Assembly (NCBI GenBank): GCA_016282745.1
Contig: JAEELL010000132.1
Location: 1-41,950 of the forward strand
Source: Lachnospiraceae bacterium
Lineage (GTDB): Bacteria > Bacillota > Clostridia > Lachnospirales > Lachnospiraceae
Reading direction: 5' to 3'
Length of the DNA: 41,950 nt
Shown: piece by piece, positions 28,226 through 36,374 of the stretch
How the letters are laid out: each line of letters opens with the position of its first letter
Numbering within the stretch: position 1 is the first letter of the stretch
Program-made: the position numbers and the translations under genes
Notes under the pieces: generated by a model
What the model saw: the letters and a program-made list of their open reading frames with translations, nothing else
What the model was told of the DNA's origin: nothing
Databases searched by the model: none

Positions 28226-29095
28226 CTAAACAACCATTTCTTTTTTTCTGTCTTTTGTACAAACAGTATTAATTAATACGATTAGCAAAACAGTCAGGAA
28301 TCCAAAAACACAAGTACCATACATTGCACTTACAATCACTTCATTTGGATACTCCGTAGTAACTGTCGAATCCAGTCCGTTATGGAACGATATTACTACT
28401 CCTATTGTATTTGCTGTCATATGCATAATTGAAGAACCTATTATACCATATCTTTCAAACACAAAGGCCATTATAACCCCCATGATAAAAGCATAAAAGA
28501 ACTGCACCATATTCAGATGGAAAAATCCAAATATAATTGCTGAAAAAAATGCCGAAGCAAAAAAGCCAAAGCATTTTCTGAGTCTTTTGTATACAACTCC
28601 TCTAAATACAAGTTCTTCCACTATAGGACCCAACAATCCGGAACTTAACAGTACCACAATAAAACTGCTTCCATAAATAATTTTCTCTACTTTAGCATAT
28701 TCGTCAAGCATACTGTGAGGCATAAATGATTCCAATATAAGCACCAAATCATTTCCAAACACCATTGCAAAAAATGACAAAGGAATAATCAACAAATATT
28801 TCCAAGCCTTCTGTGTCTGACATTTTACATATTCGTTTCTGACCTTATCTTTTTGAACATCATAATACATAATAGCAGAAAAAATAGGTATGGAACACAA
28901 GACGCTCACTAAGTTTATTTCCAACACTTTACCGGATATTATCCCTGTCAGTTGCTCAGAATCTAACACAAGGGAAGTATTCGTTGCAACAAAAAAAATT
29001 GCAAAAGCATATAATACACTACTCATAATAGCAAGGTATAATACAGGAGGATAAATAACTCTTATTAATTCTACAAATGTAAATTTATGTTTCAT
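28226..29095 (-). CDS. CPBP-family intramembrane glutamic protease
   Basis: A 289-residue protein with about seven or eight membrane segments. The CPBP (Abi/Rce1) catalytic motifs are complete: EELVFRG (EExxxR, about residues 167-173), FGFFHLN (second motif with His) and IMHMTANTIG (HxxxN). In bacteria such proteins serve in prenyl-protein-like proteolysis, peptide maturation or bacteriocin immunity. No bacteriocin gene is nearby; the next gene is a glycosyltransferase in the same operon. The start codon ATG at 29093-29095 has AAGGAG (29100-29105) upstream. Confidence 0.9.
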   Translation of the reverse strand: MKHKFTFVELIRVIYPPVLYLAIMSSVLYAFAIFFVATNTSLVLDSEQLTGIISGKVLEINLVSVLCSIPIFSAIMYYDVQKDKVRNEYVKCQTQKAWKYLLIIPLSFFAMVFGNDLVLILESFMPHSMLDEYAKVEKIIYGSSFIVVLLSSGLLGPIVEELVFRGVVYKRLRKCFGFFASAFFSAIIFGFFHLNMVQFFYAFIMGVIMAFVFERYGIIGSSIMHMTANTIGVVISFHNGLDSTVTTEYPNEVIVSAMYGTCVFGFLTVLLIVLINTVCTKDRKKEMVV

Positions 29096-29198
29096 CCACT
29101 TTCTCCTTAGTTCAATGTTAATTACGCATATTACCTATAAAGACATGCTATTCATTATTATAGCATAAAACTGTTCTGTATTATAGCACAAAATAGTC

Positions 29199-29227
29199 TT
29201 GTTTTACATTACATTTTGTTTTATAAT
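29199..29227 (+). promoter_or_regulatory. Sigma-A promoter of the small membrane protein
   Basis: TTGTTT (29199-29204) and a perfect TATAAT (29222-29227) are 17 bp apart. Transcription would begin near 29234, leaving a leader of about 125 bases before the start codon at 29360. Confidence 0.7.
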
Positions 29228-29232
29228 AAGAA

Positions 29233-29359
29233 GGTGGTTTTGCCATAGCACAATAACATGCATTGCAGATCATCTTGTGGCTGAATCCAATTTTGAGACA
29301 AGACTCGTCAGCGAGAATTGAATACTAAAAAATAATATACAAAAAGAGAGGTACATAAA
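29233..29359 (+). promoter_or_regulatory. Long, possibly structured 5' leader
   Basis: The leader can fold: CACAA (29252-29256) with TTGTG (near 29275-29279), TGCA/TGCA around 29262-29270, CAATT (29289-29293) with AATTG (29317-29321), and CTCG/CGAG around TCAG near 29306-29317. It fits no riboswitch class that I know. GAGAGG before the ATG is the ribosome site. Confidence 0.35.
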
Positions 29360-29752
29360 ATGAGTCAGGAAAAAATTGACAAATATAAACAGGAGAAATA
29401 CAACAGAAAAAATGCCCCTAAAAAATCTCATTTTAAGAAATACATCGCATATGCAGCAACAACTGTTGTCGCTGCCGCTTTTCTTATTTATGTCGGCTAT
29501 TCTGTTGGAATCGAGACAGGCTTAATCAAACAAAAAGAGACTACTTCTGCTTATGTAGGAACAATTACAAAAGATGAACTCGAATCAAAACTTCAGTCAT
29601 ATGATCCAATCGGAATGTATACAAAATATGCAGGAAAAGACAAAGCAGAAAATTCTGACGTATCAGTTGAGGAAGCTACAACAGCCGAGGATGGTGCTAT
29701 TGAAGAAGCAACTGTTGAAGAAACTGTTACTGAAGAAGCTGCTACTGAATAA
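29360..29752 (+). CDS. Small single-pass membrane protein with acidic tail
   Basis: A 130-residue protein of unknown function. A Lys-rich cytoplasmic N-terminus (QEKIDKYKQEKYNRKN) is followed by one membrane segment (about residues 29-51, YIAYAATTVVAAAFLIYVGYSVG), an outer part with ITKDELESKLQSYDP, and a C-terminus made of Glu, Ala, Thr and Val (repeated EEAT and EETV blocks). The start has GAGAGG upstream. It is preceded by a good promoter and a long leader and followed by a strong terminator, so it is its own transcription unit. I do not recognise a named family. Confidence 0.75.
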   Translation: MSQEKIDKYKQEKYNRKNAPKKSHFKKYIAYAATTVVAAAFLIYVGYSVGIETGLIKQKETTSAYVGTITKDELESKLQSYDPIGMYTKYAGKDKAENSDVSVEEATTAEDGAIEEATVEETVTEEAATE

Positions 29753-29785
29753 TATATATTACTTTTAATTTATATGATTTCAAAT

Positions 29786-29845
29786 AAAAAAGAAAAGGAA
29801 TTATTTTGAGGGGGCCTCATTTTCAAATAATTCCTTTTCTTTTTT
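29786..29845. terminator. Strong bidirectional terminator
   Basis: A perfect 21-bp inverted repeat (29786-29806 and 29825-29845) with an 18-base loop carrying GAGGGGGCCTC. A- and T-runs at the ends let it serve the small membrane protein gene on plus and the ABC exporter on minus. Confidence 0.9.
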
Positions 29846-29945
29846 ATTAACAATTAAATATTCAACAAACCATTCTTTTATCATTCACTTTAATTGCATT
29901 TATTTTGTTTTATCCTGCCACTAAATAAGAATGTTTATTTTGCTT

Positions 29946-31847
29946 TTAAGCTGTCTTACCGGTATATAACTGATAATACTTGCCCTTCTGTTCAAGAAGT
30001 TCTTCGTGTGTTCCACGCTCTATTATTCTTCCCTTTTCCAGTACCAAAATACAATTACTGTTTCTTACCGTAGACAGTCTGTGGGCAATTACAAATGTAG
30101 TTCTGCCCTTCATCAGATTATCCATTCCCTCCTGAACAAGTCTTTCAGTTCTTGTGTCAATCGAACTTGTCGCCTCATCAAGAATGAGAACAGGTGGATT
30201 TGCGATTGCGGCTCTTGCTATTGCAAGAAGCTGTCTCTGTCCCTGACTTAAGTTTGCGCCATCACCGGTAAGTACTGTATCATAGCCCTGTGGGAGTCTT
30301 TTAATAAAACTGTCTGCATTGGCAAGCTTAGCTGCAGCCACAACTTCTTCATCTGTAGCATCTAGTTTTCCAAATCTGATATTGTCTGCAACTGTTCCTG
30401 TAAATAAATGAGTTTCCTGAAGAACAATTCCAAGGGATCTTCTAAGATCGGCTTTTTTAATCTTATTTACGTTAATACCGTCGTATCTGATTTTTCCATC
30501 CTGAATATCATAAAATCTGTTTATAAGATTTGTGATAGTTGTCTTTCCTGCACCTGTTGAACCTACAAAAGCAATCTTCTGTCCGGGTGTTGCGTAAAGA
30601 TCAACATTATGAAGAACTATCTTTTCAGGTACATAACCAAAGTCAACGTCATCAAATACCACATCACCCTTAAGCGGAACATAATCAACTGACTTATCAG
30701 CCTGGTGAATATGCTTCCATGCCCAAGTTCCTGTAACTTTATCTGTCTCTTCAATCTTTCCGTCTTTTTCTATTGTATTTACAAGTGTTACATATCCGTT
30801 ATCCACTTCCGGTTCTTCATCCAATAGTTTGAAAATACGGTCTGCTCCCGCCAATGCCATAACAATTGCATTGAACTGCTGTGACACCTGATTGATAGGC
30901 ATTGAGAAACTTCTGTTAAATGTCAGAAAACTTGCAAGTTTTCCAAGTGTTAGTCCGGTCCAACCATTAATTGCAATAATGGCACCAACTATGGCACAAA
31001 GGACATAACTTACATTTCCAAGCTGTGCATTAATTGGCCCAAGGATATTTGTAAATTTGTTAGCCTTATTTGCGCTATCACACAATTCTTCATTTATCTT
31101 ATCAAAATTGGCAATACACTCTTCTTCATGGTTGAATACTTTTACAACTTTTTGTCCGGTTATCATTTCCTCGACAAATCCATTAAGTTCACCAATATCC
31201 TTTTGCTGTTTTACAAAGTATCTGCTACTTAAACCAGCTGATTTCTTTGTGGCATAAAGCATTACCGCAACCATAATTAATGTAACGATTGTAAGAGGAA
31301 TGCTTAAGTACACCATACTGATAAAAACGCTGACAACAGTAATTGCGCTGTTAAGCATCTGTGGCATACTCTGACTGATCATCTGTCGCATGGTATCAAT
31401 GTCATTTGTGTACATTGACATTACGTCACCATGGGAATGCGTATCAAAATACCTGATTGGAAGACTCTCCATATGTTCAAACATTCTGTTTCTTAAGTTT
31501 CTCAGTGTACCCTGGGTTACATTTACCATTATTCTCTGTTGTGAATAAGACGCCGCAATACCTATAGCATAGAATACCGCCACTCTTTTAATTGCATTTA
31601 ACAAATTTGTATAATCAACAGGGGTACCTGCATTTTTACTTTTCAAAAGTGGAAGAATATACTGATCAATAAGATCCTTTGTAAATAATGTTCCCTGAAC
31701 ATTTGCGAGTACGCTTACAAAAATGAAAACTACAACAAGTACAACATGAATTGCATAATTTTTCATTATTTCAGAAAAGATTTGTTTTAAAATCTTTCCG
31801 GGATTTTCTATCTTTGGTCTTGGTCCCATTGGTCTTCTTGGTGGCAT
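29946..31847 (-). CDS. ABC exporter half-transporter, catalytic-site partner
   Basis: A 633-residue half-transporter of the ABCB type: an N-terminal six-helix domain (helices between about residues 35 and 310) and a C-terminal ATPase. Walker A is GSTGAGKTT, the signature is NLSQGQRQL, Walker B with catalytic Glu is LILDEATSSID, and the switch His is IAHRLSTV; so its own nucleotide motifs are all canonical. It pairs with the protein from the gene just upstream. I choose the ATG at 31845-31847 (MPPRRPMGPR) because AGGAGG lies at proper spacing; the ATG two codons earlier is too close. That start overlaps the upstream stop by one base. A multidrug or lipid exporter (BmrCD/EfrAB-like) is likely. 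Confidence 0.92.
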   Translation of the reverse strand: MPPRRPMGPRPKIENPGKILKQIFSEIMKNYAIHVVLVVVFIFVSVLANVQGTLFTKDLIDQYILPLLKSKNAGTPVDYTNLLNAIKRVAVFYAIGIAASYSQQRIMVNVTQGTLRNLRNRMFEHMESLPIRYFDTHSHGDVMSMYTNDIDTMRQMISQSMPQMLNSAITVVSVFISMVYLSIPLTIVTLIMVAVMLYATKKSAGLSSRYFVKQQKDIGELNGFVEEMITGQKVVKVFNHEEECIANFDKINEELCDSANKANKFTNILGPINAQLGNVSYVLCAIVGAIIAINGWTGLTLGKLASFLTFNRSFSMPINQVSQQFNAIVMALAGADRIFKLLDEEPEVDNGYVTLVNTIEKDGKIEETDKVTGTWAWKHIHQADKSVDYVPLKGDVVFDDVDFGYVPEKIVLHNVDLYATPGQKIAFVGSTGAGKTTITNLINRFYDIQDGKIRYDGINVNKIKKADLRRSLGIVLQETHLFTGTVADNIRFGKLDATDEEVVAAAKLANADSFIKRLPQGYDTVLTGDGANLSQGQRQLLAIARAAIANPPVLILDEATSSIDTRTERLVQEGMDNLMKGRTTFVIAHRLSTVRNSNCILVLEKGRIIERGTHEELLEQKGKYYQLYTGKTA

Positions 31848-33625
31848 TAGCATTCACCTCCTATCTCATCGAAATCAGCATCGCCCCTGGTCTGAGATTC
31901 ATAAACTTCTCTGTATATTTCATTGTTCTTTAACAGTTCTTCATGAGTCCCGACTCCATTGATTTCACCGTCTTCCATAACAACAATCTTGTCGGCGTCC
32001 ATTACGCTGGATACTCTCTGGGCAATAATTATCTTAGTTGTATTTGGGATTTCTTCCCTGAAAGCCCTTCTTATCTTTGCATCTGTTGATGTATCAACAG
32101 CACTTGTGGAATCATCAAGAATCAGAATCTTTGGTTTTTTAAGCAACGCTCTTGCAATACAAAGTCTCTGCTTCTGTCCACCTGAAACATTATTTCCTCC
32201 CTGCTCAATGTGGGTATTATACTTTTCAGGAAATGTTTCAATAAATTCATCTGCACAGGCAAGCTTGCATGCATTAATGCACTCTACTTCTGTAGCATTC
32301 CTATTTCCCCAGCGAAGATTATCCAGAATACTTCCGCTGAACAATACATTCTTTTGAAGAACTACTGACACTTCGTCTCTCAAAGTCTTTAAATCGTAAT
32401 CTCTCACATCGACTCCACCTACTTTAACTGCTCCATCCTTGCTCTTATCAATTTCCTTTTCCGGAACAACGTCATACAGTCTGCTGATAAGATTAACAAG
32501 ACTGGTCTTTGCGGATCCTGTTCCCCCGATAATTCCAACGGTTTCACCGGATTTTATTTTTAAATTAATATCCTTTAGAACCGGTTCTTCACTGGTTGAA
32601 TTATATCTGAAATAGACATTTTTAAATTCAATTGAACCGTCCTTAACATTCATTACCGGATTATCCGGATTGACGATATCTGCTTTCTCGTTAAGAACTT
32701 CCGCAATTCTCTCTCCTGAAGCAAGGGAAAGCGTAATCATTACAAAAATCATTGAAAGCATCATAAGACTCATCAGAATGTTCATACAGTAAGCCAACAA
32801 TGCAACAAGATTTCCAGTAGATAATGTACTTGAAACAACCATGTGTGCGCCAATCCAGCTGATAAGAAGAATACATACATATACTGTAAACATCATCAGT
32901 GGTGCATTTGTTGCAATAAGGGACTCCGCCTTTACAAACATTTTGTAGATATTATTACTAGCCGTCTGGAATTTATTAATCTCATAATCTTCTCTTATAT
33001 ATGCTTTCACCACACGAATCGCTGATACATTTTCCTGAACACTCTCATTTAACGCATCATATTTTTTAAACACCTGTCCAAAATAGTTCATTGTCTTTCT
33101 AATAATAAATGCAAGAACCGTTCCAAGAATAATAACTGCCACAAGGTATATTGATGCAATTCTAACACTTCTTGTGAATGACAAAACAAGAGCAATAATA
33201 AGTGTTGCCGGTGCCCGCATAGCCATTCTCAGAATCATCTGATATGAATTCTGAATATTTGTCACATCTGTTGTAAGTCTTGTTACAAGTCCTGCAGTGC
33301 TAAACTTATCAATATTAGAAAATGAAAATGTCTGAATGTTGTCATACATCGCTTTTCTGAGATTCTTTGCAAATCCTGTGGATGCCTTTGCTGCAGATAC
33401 ACCTCCTCCAAGTCCTGCAAGCAGTCCTAACACTGCAAAGACAACCATAATTCCACCGACAATATAAACATGAGCAATATTACCTTTGTTTATACCGTCA
33501 TCAATTATGGAAGCCATCATTAGAGGGATAATCATTTCCATAATTACTTCAAAAATCATGAAGATTGGAGTTAATATTGAAGCTGCCTTATACTCCTTAA
33601 CATAACTCAATAGTGTCTTAACCAT
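31847..33625 (-). CDS. ABC exporter half-transporter, degenerate-site partner
   Basis: A 592-residue half-transporter with an N-terminal membrane domain and a C-terminal ATPase. Walker A is GGTGSAKTS (Ala in place of the last Gly), the signature NVSGGQKQR is canonical, but the Glu after Walker B is Asp (LILDDSTSAVD) and the switch His is Gln (IAQRVSSV). These changes mark the degenerate half of an asymmetric heterodimer. The start has AAAGGAG upstream, inside the end of the MarR gene, whose stop lies 1 bp before. The partner gene overlaps its stop. Function is probably drug or lipid export, controlled by the MarR protein. Confidence 0.92.
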   Translation of the reverse strand: MVKTLLSYVKEYKAASILTPIFMIFEVIMEMIIPLMMASIIDDGINKGNIAHVYIVGGIMVVFAVLGLLAGLGGGVSAAKASTGFAKNLRKAMYDNIQTFSFSNIDKFSTAGLVTRLTTDVTNIQNSYQMILRMAMRAPATLIIALVLSFTRSVRIASIYLVAVIILGTVLAFIIRKTMNYFGQVFKKYDALNESVQENVSAIRVVKAYIREDYEINKFQTASNNIYKMFVKAESLIATNAPLMMFTVYVCILLISWIGAHMVVSSTLSTGNLVALLAYCMNILMSLMMLSMIFVMITLSLASGERIAEVLNEKADIVNPDNPVMNVKDGSIEFKNVYFRYNSTSEEPVLKDINLKIKSGETVGIIGGTGSAKTSLVNLISRLYDVVPEKEIDKSKDGAVKVGGVDVRDYDLKTLRDEVSVVLQKNVLFSGSILDNLRWGNRNATEVECINACKLACADEFIETFPEKYNTHIEQGGNNVSGGQKQRLCIARALLKKPKILILDDSTSAVDTSTDAKIRRAFREEIPNTTKIIIAQRVSSVMDADKIVVMEDGEINGVGTHEELLKNNEIYREVYESQTRGDADFDEIGGEC

Positions 33626-33626
33626 A

Positions 33627-34100
33627 TTATTTACTCCTTTCCTTAAGTTTCTTTTCCATATCTATTATATTTTCTTTAACCTGCGATGTTACTCTGAAAA
33701 AGATTGCCAACTCTTCTTTTGAAATATTATTTTCAAGATTCTTTTCAATCTGTTCAATACTCTCCACTACATTTTTGTGGGCTTTTTCACCTTTCGTGGA
33801 AATCACAACCTTCTTAAGCCTTGCATCAAAGTCAACTGCTTCCCTGGATATATATCCCTCATCTTCAAGAGATGTAAGAATCTTAGTCACTGCAGCTCTG
33901 GACATTTTAAAATCCTGCTCAACGTCTTTTTGATATGTATCAAGACCTTTTTTCTTTCTCTCAACAAGATATCTCAGTACCCATCCGTGAGTAACCTTCG
34001 GAAATTCATTGCTTTCGCTGTTTATTGCAGATTCCATATATCTCATAAACATATTATTAAGCTGTCTTATTTGAAATCCTATCTGATTCTTATTTTCCAA
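33627..34100 (-). CDS. MarR-family transcriptional regulator
   Basis: A 157-residue MarR-type winged helix protein: the DNA-binding core is DTYQKDVEQDFKMSRAAVTK followed by ILTSLEDEGYISRE, and the wing by DARLKKVVISTKG. It begins with a TTG codon (34098-34100) after GAGGTGAT. It precedes the two ABC genes with a 1-bp gap, so it is very probably the local repressor that senses a compound and controls its own operon. A promoter with a partly palindromic TTGAAATTAATCAA around the -35 lies just upstream. Confidence 0.9.
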   Translation of the reverse strand: MENKNQIGFQIRQLNNMFMRYMESAINSESNEFPKVTHGWVLRYLVERKKKGLDTYQKDVEQDFKMSRAAVTKILTSLEDEGYISREAVDFDARLKKVVISTKGEKAHKNVVESIEQIEKNLENNISKEELAIFFRVTSQVKENIIDMEKKLKERSK

Positions 34101-34121
34101 AATATCACCTCGTTTCTGATT

Positions 34122-34149
34122 TTACTATTTGCTTATTGATTAATTTCAA
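34122..34149 (-). promoter_or_regulatory. Promoter and possible operator of the MarR-ABC operon
   Basis: On the minus strand TTGAAA (34144-34149) and TAGTAA (34122-34127) are 16 bp apart. TTGAAATTAATCAA across the -35 has TTGA/TCAA ends and may bind the MarR protein. Confidence 0.45.
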
Positions 34150-34207
34150 GACTCACTCACCATTTAGCACATATGTGCTTGAAGTGGGAGTCATCTCACA
34201 TCTGATA
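34150..34207. mobile_element. Compact hairpin element, IS200/IS605-end-like
   Basis: GACTC (34150-34154) pairs with GAGTC (34188-34192); inside is a perfect 14-bp palindrome AGCACATATGTGCT (34166-34179). It then ends TCTCACATCTGATA (34194-34207), shared with the 27091 element. TGCTTGAAGTGGGAGTCATCT resembles TGCTTAGAGAAGTGGGACATCT at 22021. No transposase is present. Confidence 0.4.
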
Positions 34208-34346
34208 TAGAATAAAAATGATTATCTTACCGGAAAACAGTTCACCTTTAAATTGTTCACGCATAAACTGTTTACCTGTAAACAAATATACAATAATCAA
34301 CTCTAAAATTCAAGACATAATTTATTTATTCACAAAAAATACAAAA

Positions 34347-34517
34347 TCAAGCCATGCTTCAGCTCGAATCCGCTCCGCTTCTTCTCGCTGTTTGGCTTCA
34401 TTGCTTCAAGCCATGCTTCAGCTCGAATCCGCTCCGCTTCTTCTCGCTGTTTGGCTTCATTGCTTCAAGCCATGCTTCAGCTCGAATCCGCTCCGCTTCT
34501 TCTCGCTGTTTGGCTTC
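34347..34517. repeat. 59-bp GC-rich tandem repeat, 2.9 copies
   Basis: Copies start at 34347, 34406 and 34465 and are identical as far as they go; the third stops after about 52 bp. The unit, beginning TCAAGCCATGCTTCAGCTCG, is far richer in GC than the DNA around it. CAAGCCATGC recurs inverted near 34592-34601. The unit length is not a multiple of three and no frame with a ribosome site runs through it. The 34208-34346 stretch before it holds nothing I can support. Confidence 0.92.
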
Positions 34518-34528
34518 GCCAAATACAT

Positions 34529-34587
34529 AAAAACAAAAGAGCGAACAGAATTGAATGCAAGCATTCTTCTGTCGCTCTTTTGTTTTT
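34529..34587. terminator. Long terminator hairpin after argS
   Basis: AAAAACAAAAGAGCG (34529-34543) pairs with CGCTCTTTTGTTTTT (34573-34587); inside, ACAGAA/TTCTGT and GAATGC/GCATTC extend the stem with small bulges. On the minus strand a T-run follows, so it ends the argS transcript. Confidence 0.88.
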
Positions 34588-34604
34588 ATATGCATGGCTT
34601 GGTT

Positions 34605-36374
34605 TTACATCTTTTCAGGTGCTGTAAAGCCGAGCATGTCAATACATGTTTCAAGTACTCTCTTTGTTACTTTGAGTAAACTGATATATGATAACTGTTT
34701 ATTTTCATCTTCTTCAGAAAGTATCTTTGTCTCATGATAGAAGTGATTAAATGCATTTGATAAATCATAGATGAACTGACATAACTTGTGAGGTGCAATT
34801 TCATTACATGCCTCCTCAACTGTCTCATTAAACTTAGCTAAACTAAGCATGAGTTCTTTCGAGGCAGCATCTTCCAATGTACCAATTACATCTGCAGCCT
34901 CAAGACTCTTCCCACTTTCTTTGTATTTTTCAAGAATTGATTTGATTCGTACTATTGTGTACAGAATATATGGTCCTGTATTTCCCTCGAAAGAAGTAAA
35001 TCTGTCTATATCAAATATATAGTCCTTTGGTGCCTGATTTGAAAGATCTCCATACTTAAGTGCTGCAAGTCCGACTATCTTAGAAGTAGTTCTTGCTTCT
35101 TCCTCCGATACTTCTCTGTTTGCCATGATTTTTTCATAAACAGCATCTTCAATATTCTGTACAAGCATCTCAAGACGCATTACACCGCCATCTCTTGTTT
35201 TGAAAGGCTTTCCATCTGTTCCATTCATTGTACCAAAGCCAATCTGAGAAAGCTGTGTTGCATCACTGACAATTCCGGCTTTTCTTGCTACTCTGAATAC
35301 CTGAATAAAATGAAGTTCCTGTCTCTTATCTGTAAAATAAACTATCTTTGCAGGATTATAATCCTGTACTCGCTGAACAATTGTTGCAAGATCAGTTGTT
35401 GCATACAATGACGCACCATCAGACTTTTTGATAATACATGGAGGATATTCTTTCTTATCCGTTTCTTCAGCAATATCTACAACTAATGCTCCCTGACTTT
35501 CATGGGCAATACCCTTGTCAATCATATTCTGAACCATATCTTCTATATATGGCTTTGCATCACTCTCGCCTTTCCAAAGTTCAAAGTGAACATTGAGATT
35601 GTCATAGTTTTTCTCTAAATCAGGAATAGAAACATTCATAATGTGCTTCCACAAAGCGAGATATGGAGGATATCCCTGCTGAATCTTAACAGTAGCAAGC
35701 TGTGCTGCCTCCTTGAAATCTGCATCCTCTTTTGATTTGGCGCTAGCTGCAGGATAAATTTCGCTCAAATCATCAATAGTAAACGGAGCCTCCTCAGGAT
35801 ATGAGCCTTCGAAACTCTCATCAAAATAGCAAAGATCCGGCTGTCTTTCCTTAAGTTCCATTATGATAAGTCCCATCTGAAGACCCCAGTCTCCAAGATG
35901 AACATCTCCGATTGTGTTGTATCCCATGTACTTATAGATACGCTTGACACTCTCACCAATAACAGCAGGACGCAAATGACCAACATGAAGTGGCTTTGCT
36001 ACATTAGCTCCGCCGTAATCAACTACTACCGTTTCGCCTTTTCCGATATTTTCAGCACCAAGCTTGTCATCCGCTGCCATCTCATTAATATACGACGATA
36101 CAAATGCCGGACTAAGTGTGATATTAATAAATCCCGGCATAACAGCTTCAACTTTCGAAAACTTGTCATTATCTCCAATCTTTTCAAGAACTTCATTTGC
36201 AATCATGATTGGTGCTTTCTTGTACATCTTTGCACCTGCCATGGCACCGTTACACTGATATTCACAAAGATCAGGTCTGTTAGAAACAGTAACCTTTCCA
36301 AGTTTTTCGTCATATCCGCAATCTACAAATGCTTTTTTAAATTCTTCAGATAAAACATCTATTAATTTTTTCAT
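34605..36374 (-). CDS. argS: Arginyl-tRNA synthetase
   Basis: A 589-residue class I synthetase that charges tRNA-Arg. The HIGH-type motif is in ANVAKPLHVGHLRPAVIGE, the arginine-site region in YATTDLATIVQRVQDYNPAK, and the anticodon-binding C-terminal domain ends with the family-typical LLKVTKRVLETCIDMLGF. As in many ArgS, the KMSKS motif is not canonical. The N-terminal additional domain is present. The ATG at 36372-36374 overlaps the stop of the upstream pyrophosphorylase by one base, so the two are co-translated. No T-box lies before the operon that I can see. Confidence 0.96.
   Translation of the reverse strand: MKKLIDVLSEEFKKAFVDCGYDEKLGKVTVSNRPDLCEYQCNGAMAGAKMYKKAPIMIANEVLEKIGDNDKFSKVEAVMPGFINITLSPAFVSSYINEMAADDKLGAENIGKGETVVVDYGGANVAKPLHVGHLRPAVIGESVKRIYKYMGYNTIGDVHLGDWGLQMGLIIMELKERQPDLCYFDESFEGSYPEEAPFTIDDLSEIYPAASAKSKEDADFKEAAQLATVKIQQGYPPYLALWKHIMNVSIPDLEKNYDNLNVHFELWKGESDAKPYIEDMVQNMIDKGIAHESQGALVVDIAEETDKKEYPPCIIKKSDGASLYATTDLATIVQRVQDYNPAKIVYFTDKRQELHFIQVFRVARKAGIVSDATQLSQIGFGTMNGTDGKPFKTRDGGVMRLEMLVQNIEDAVYEKIMANREVSEEEARTTSKIVGLAALKYGDLSNQAPKDYIFDIDRFTSFEGNTGPYILYTIVRIKSILEKYKESGKSLEAADVIGTLEDAASKELMLSLAKFNETVEEACNEIAPHKLCQFIYDLSNAFNHFYHETKILSEEDENKQLSYISLLKVTKRVLETCIDMLGFTAPEKM

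Noticed and set aside
31959-32357. Plus-strand 132-residue protein
   Set aside because: It is antisense to the ATPase domain of the ABC exporter, with a Walker B region opposite.
34347-34517. CRISPR array or coding repeat
   Set aside because: The 59-bp copies are identical along their full length, so there are no spacers, and the period is not a multiple of three.
34218-34679. Plus-strand protein of 153 residues across the 59-bp repeat
   Set aside because: It runs through the repeats, the terminator and the end of argS, changes character with each repeat and has no ribosome site.
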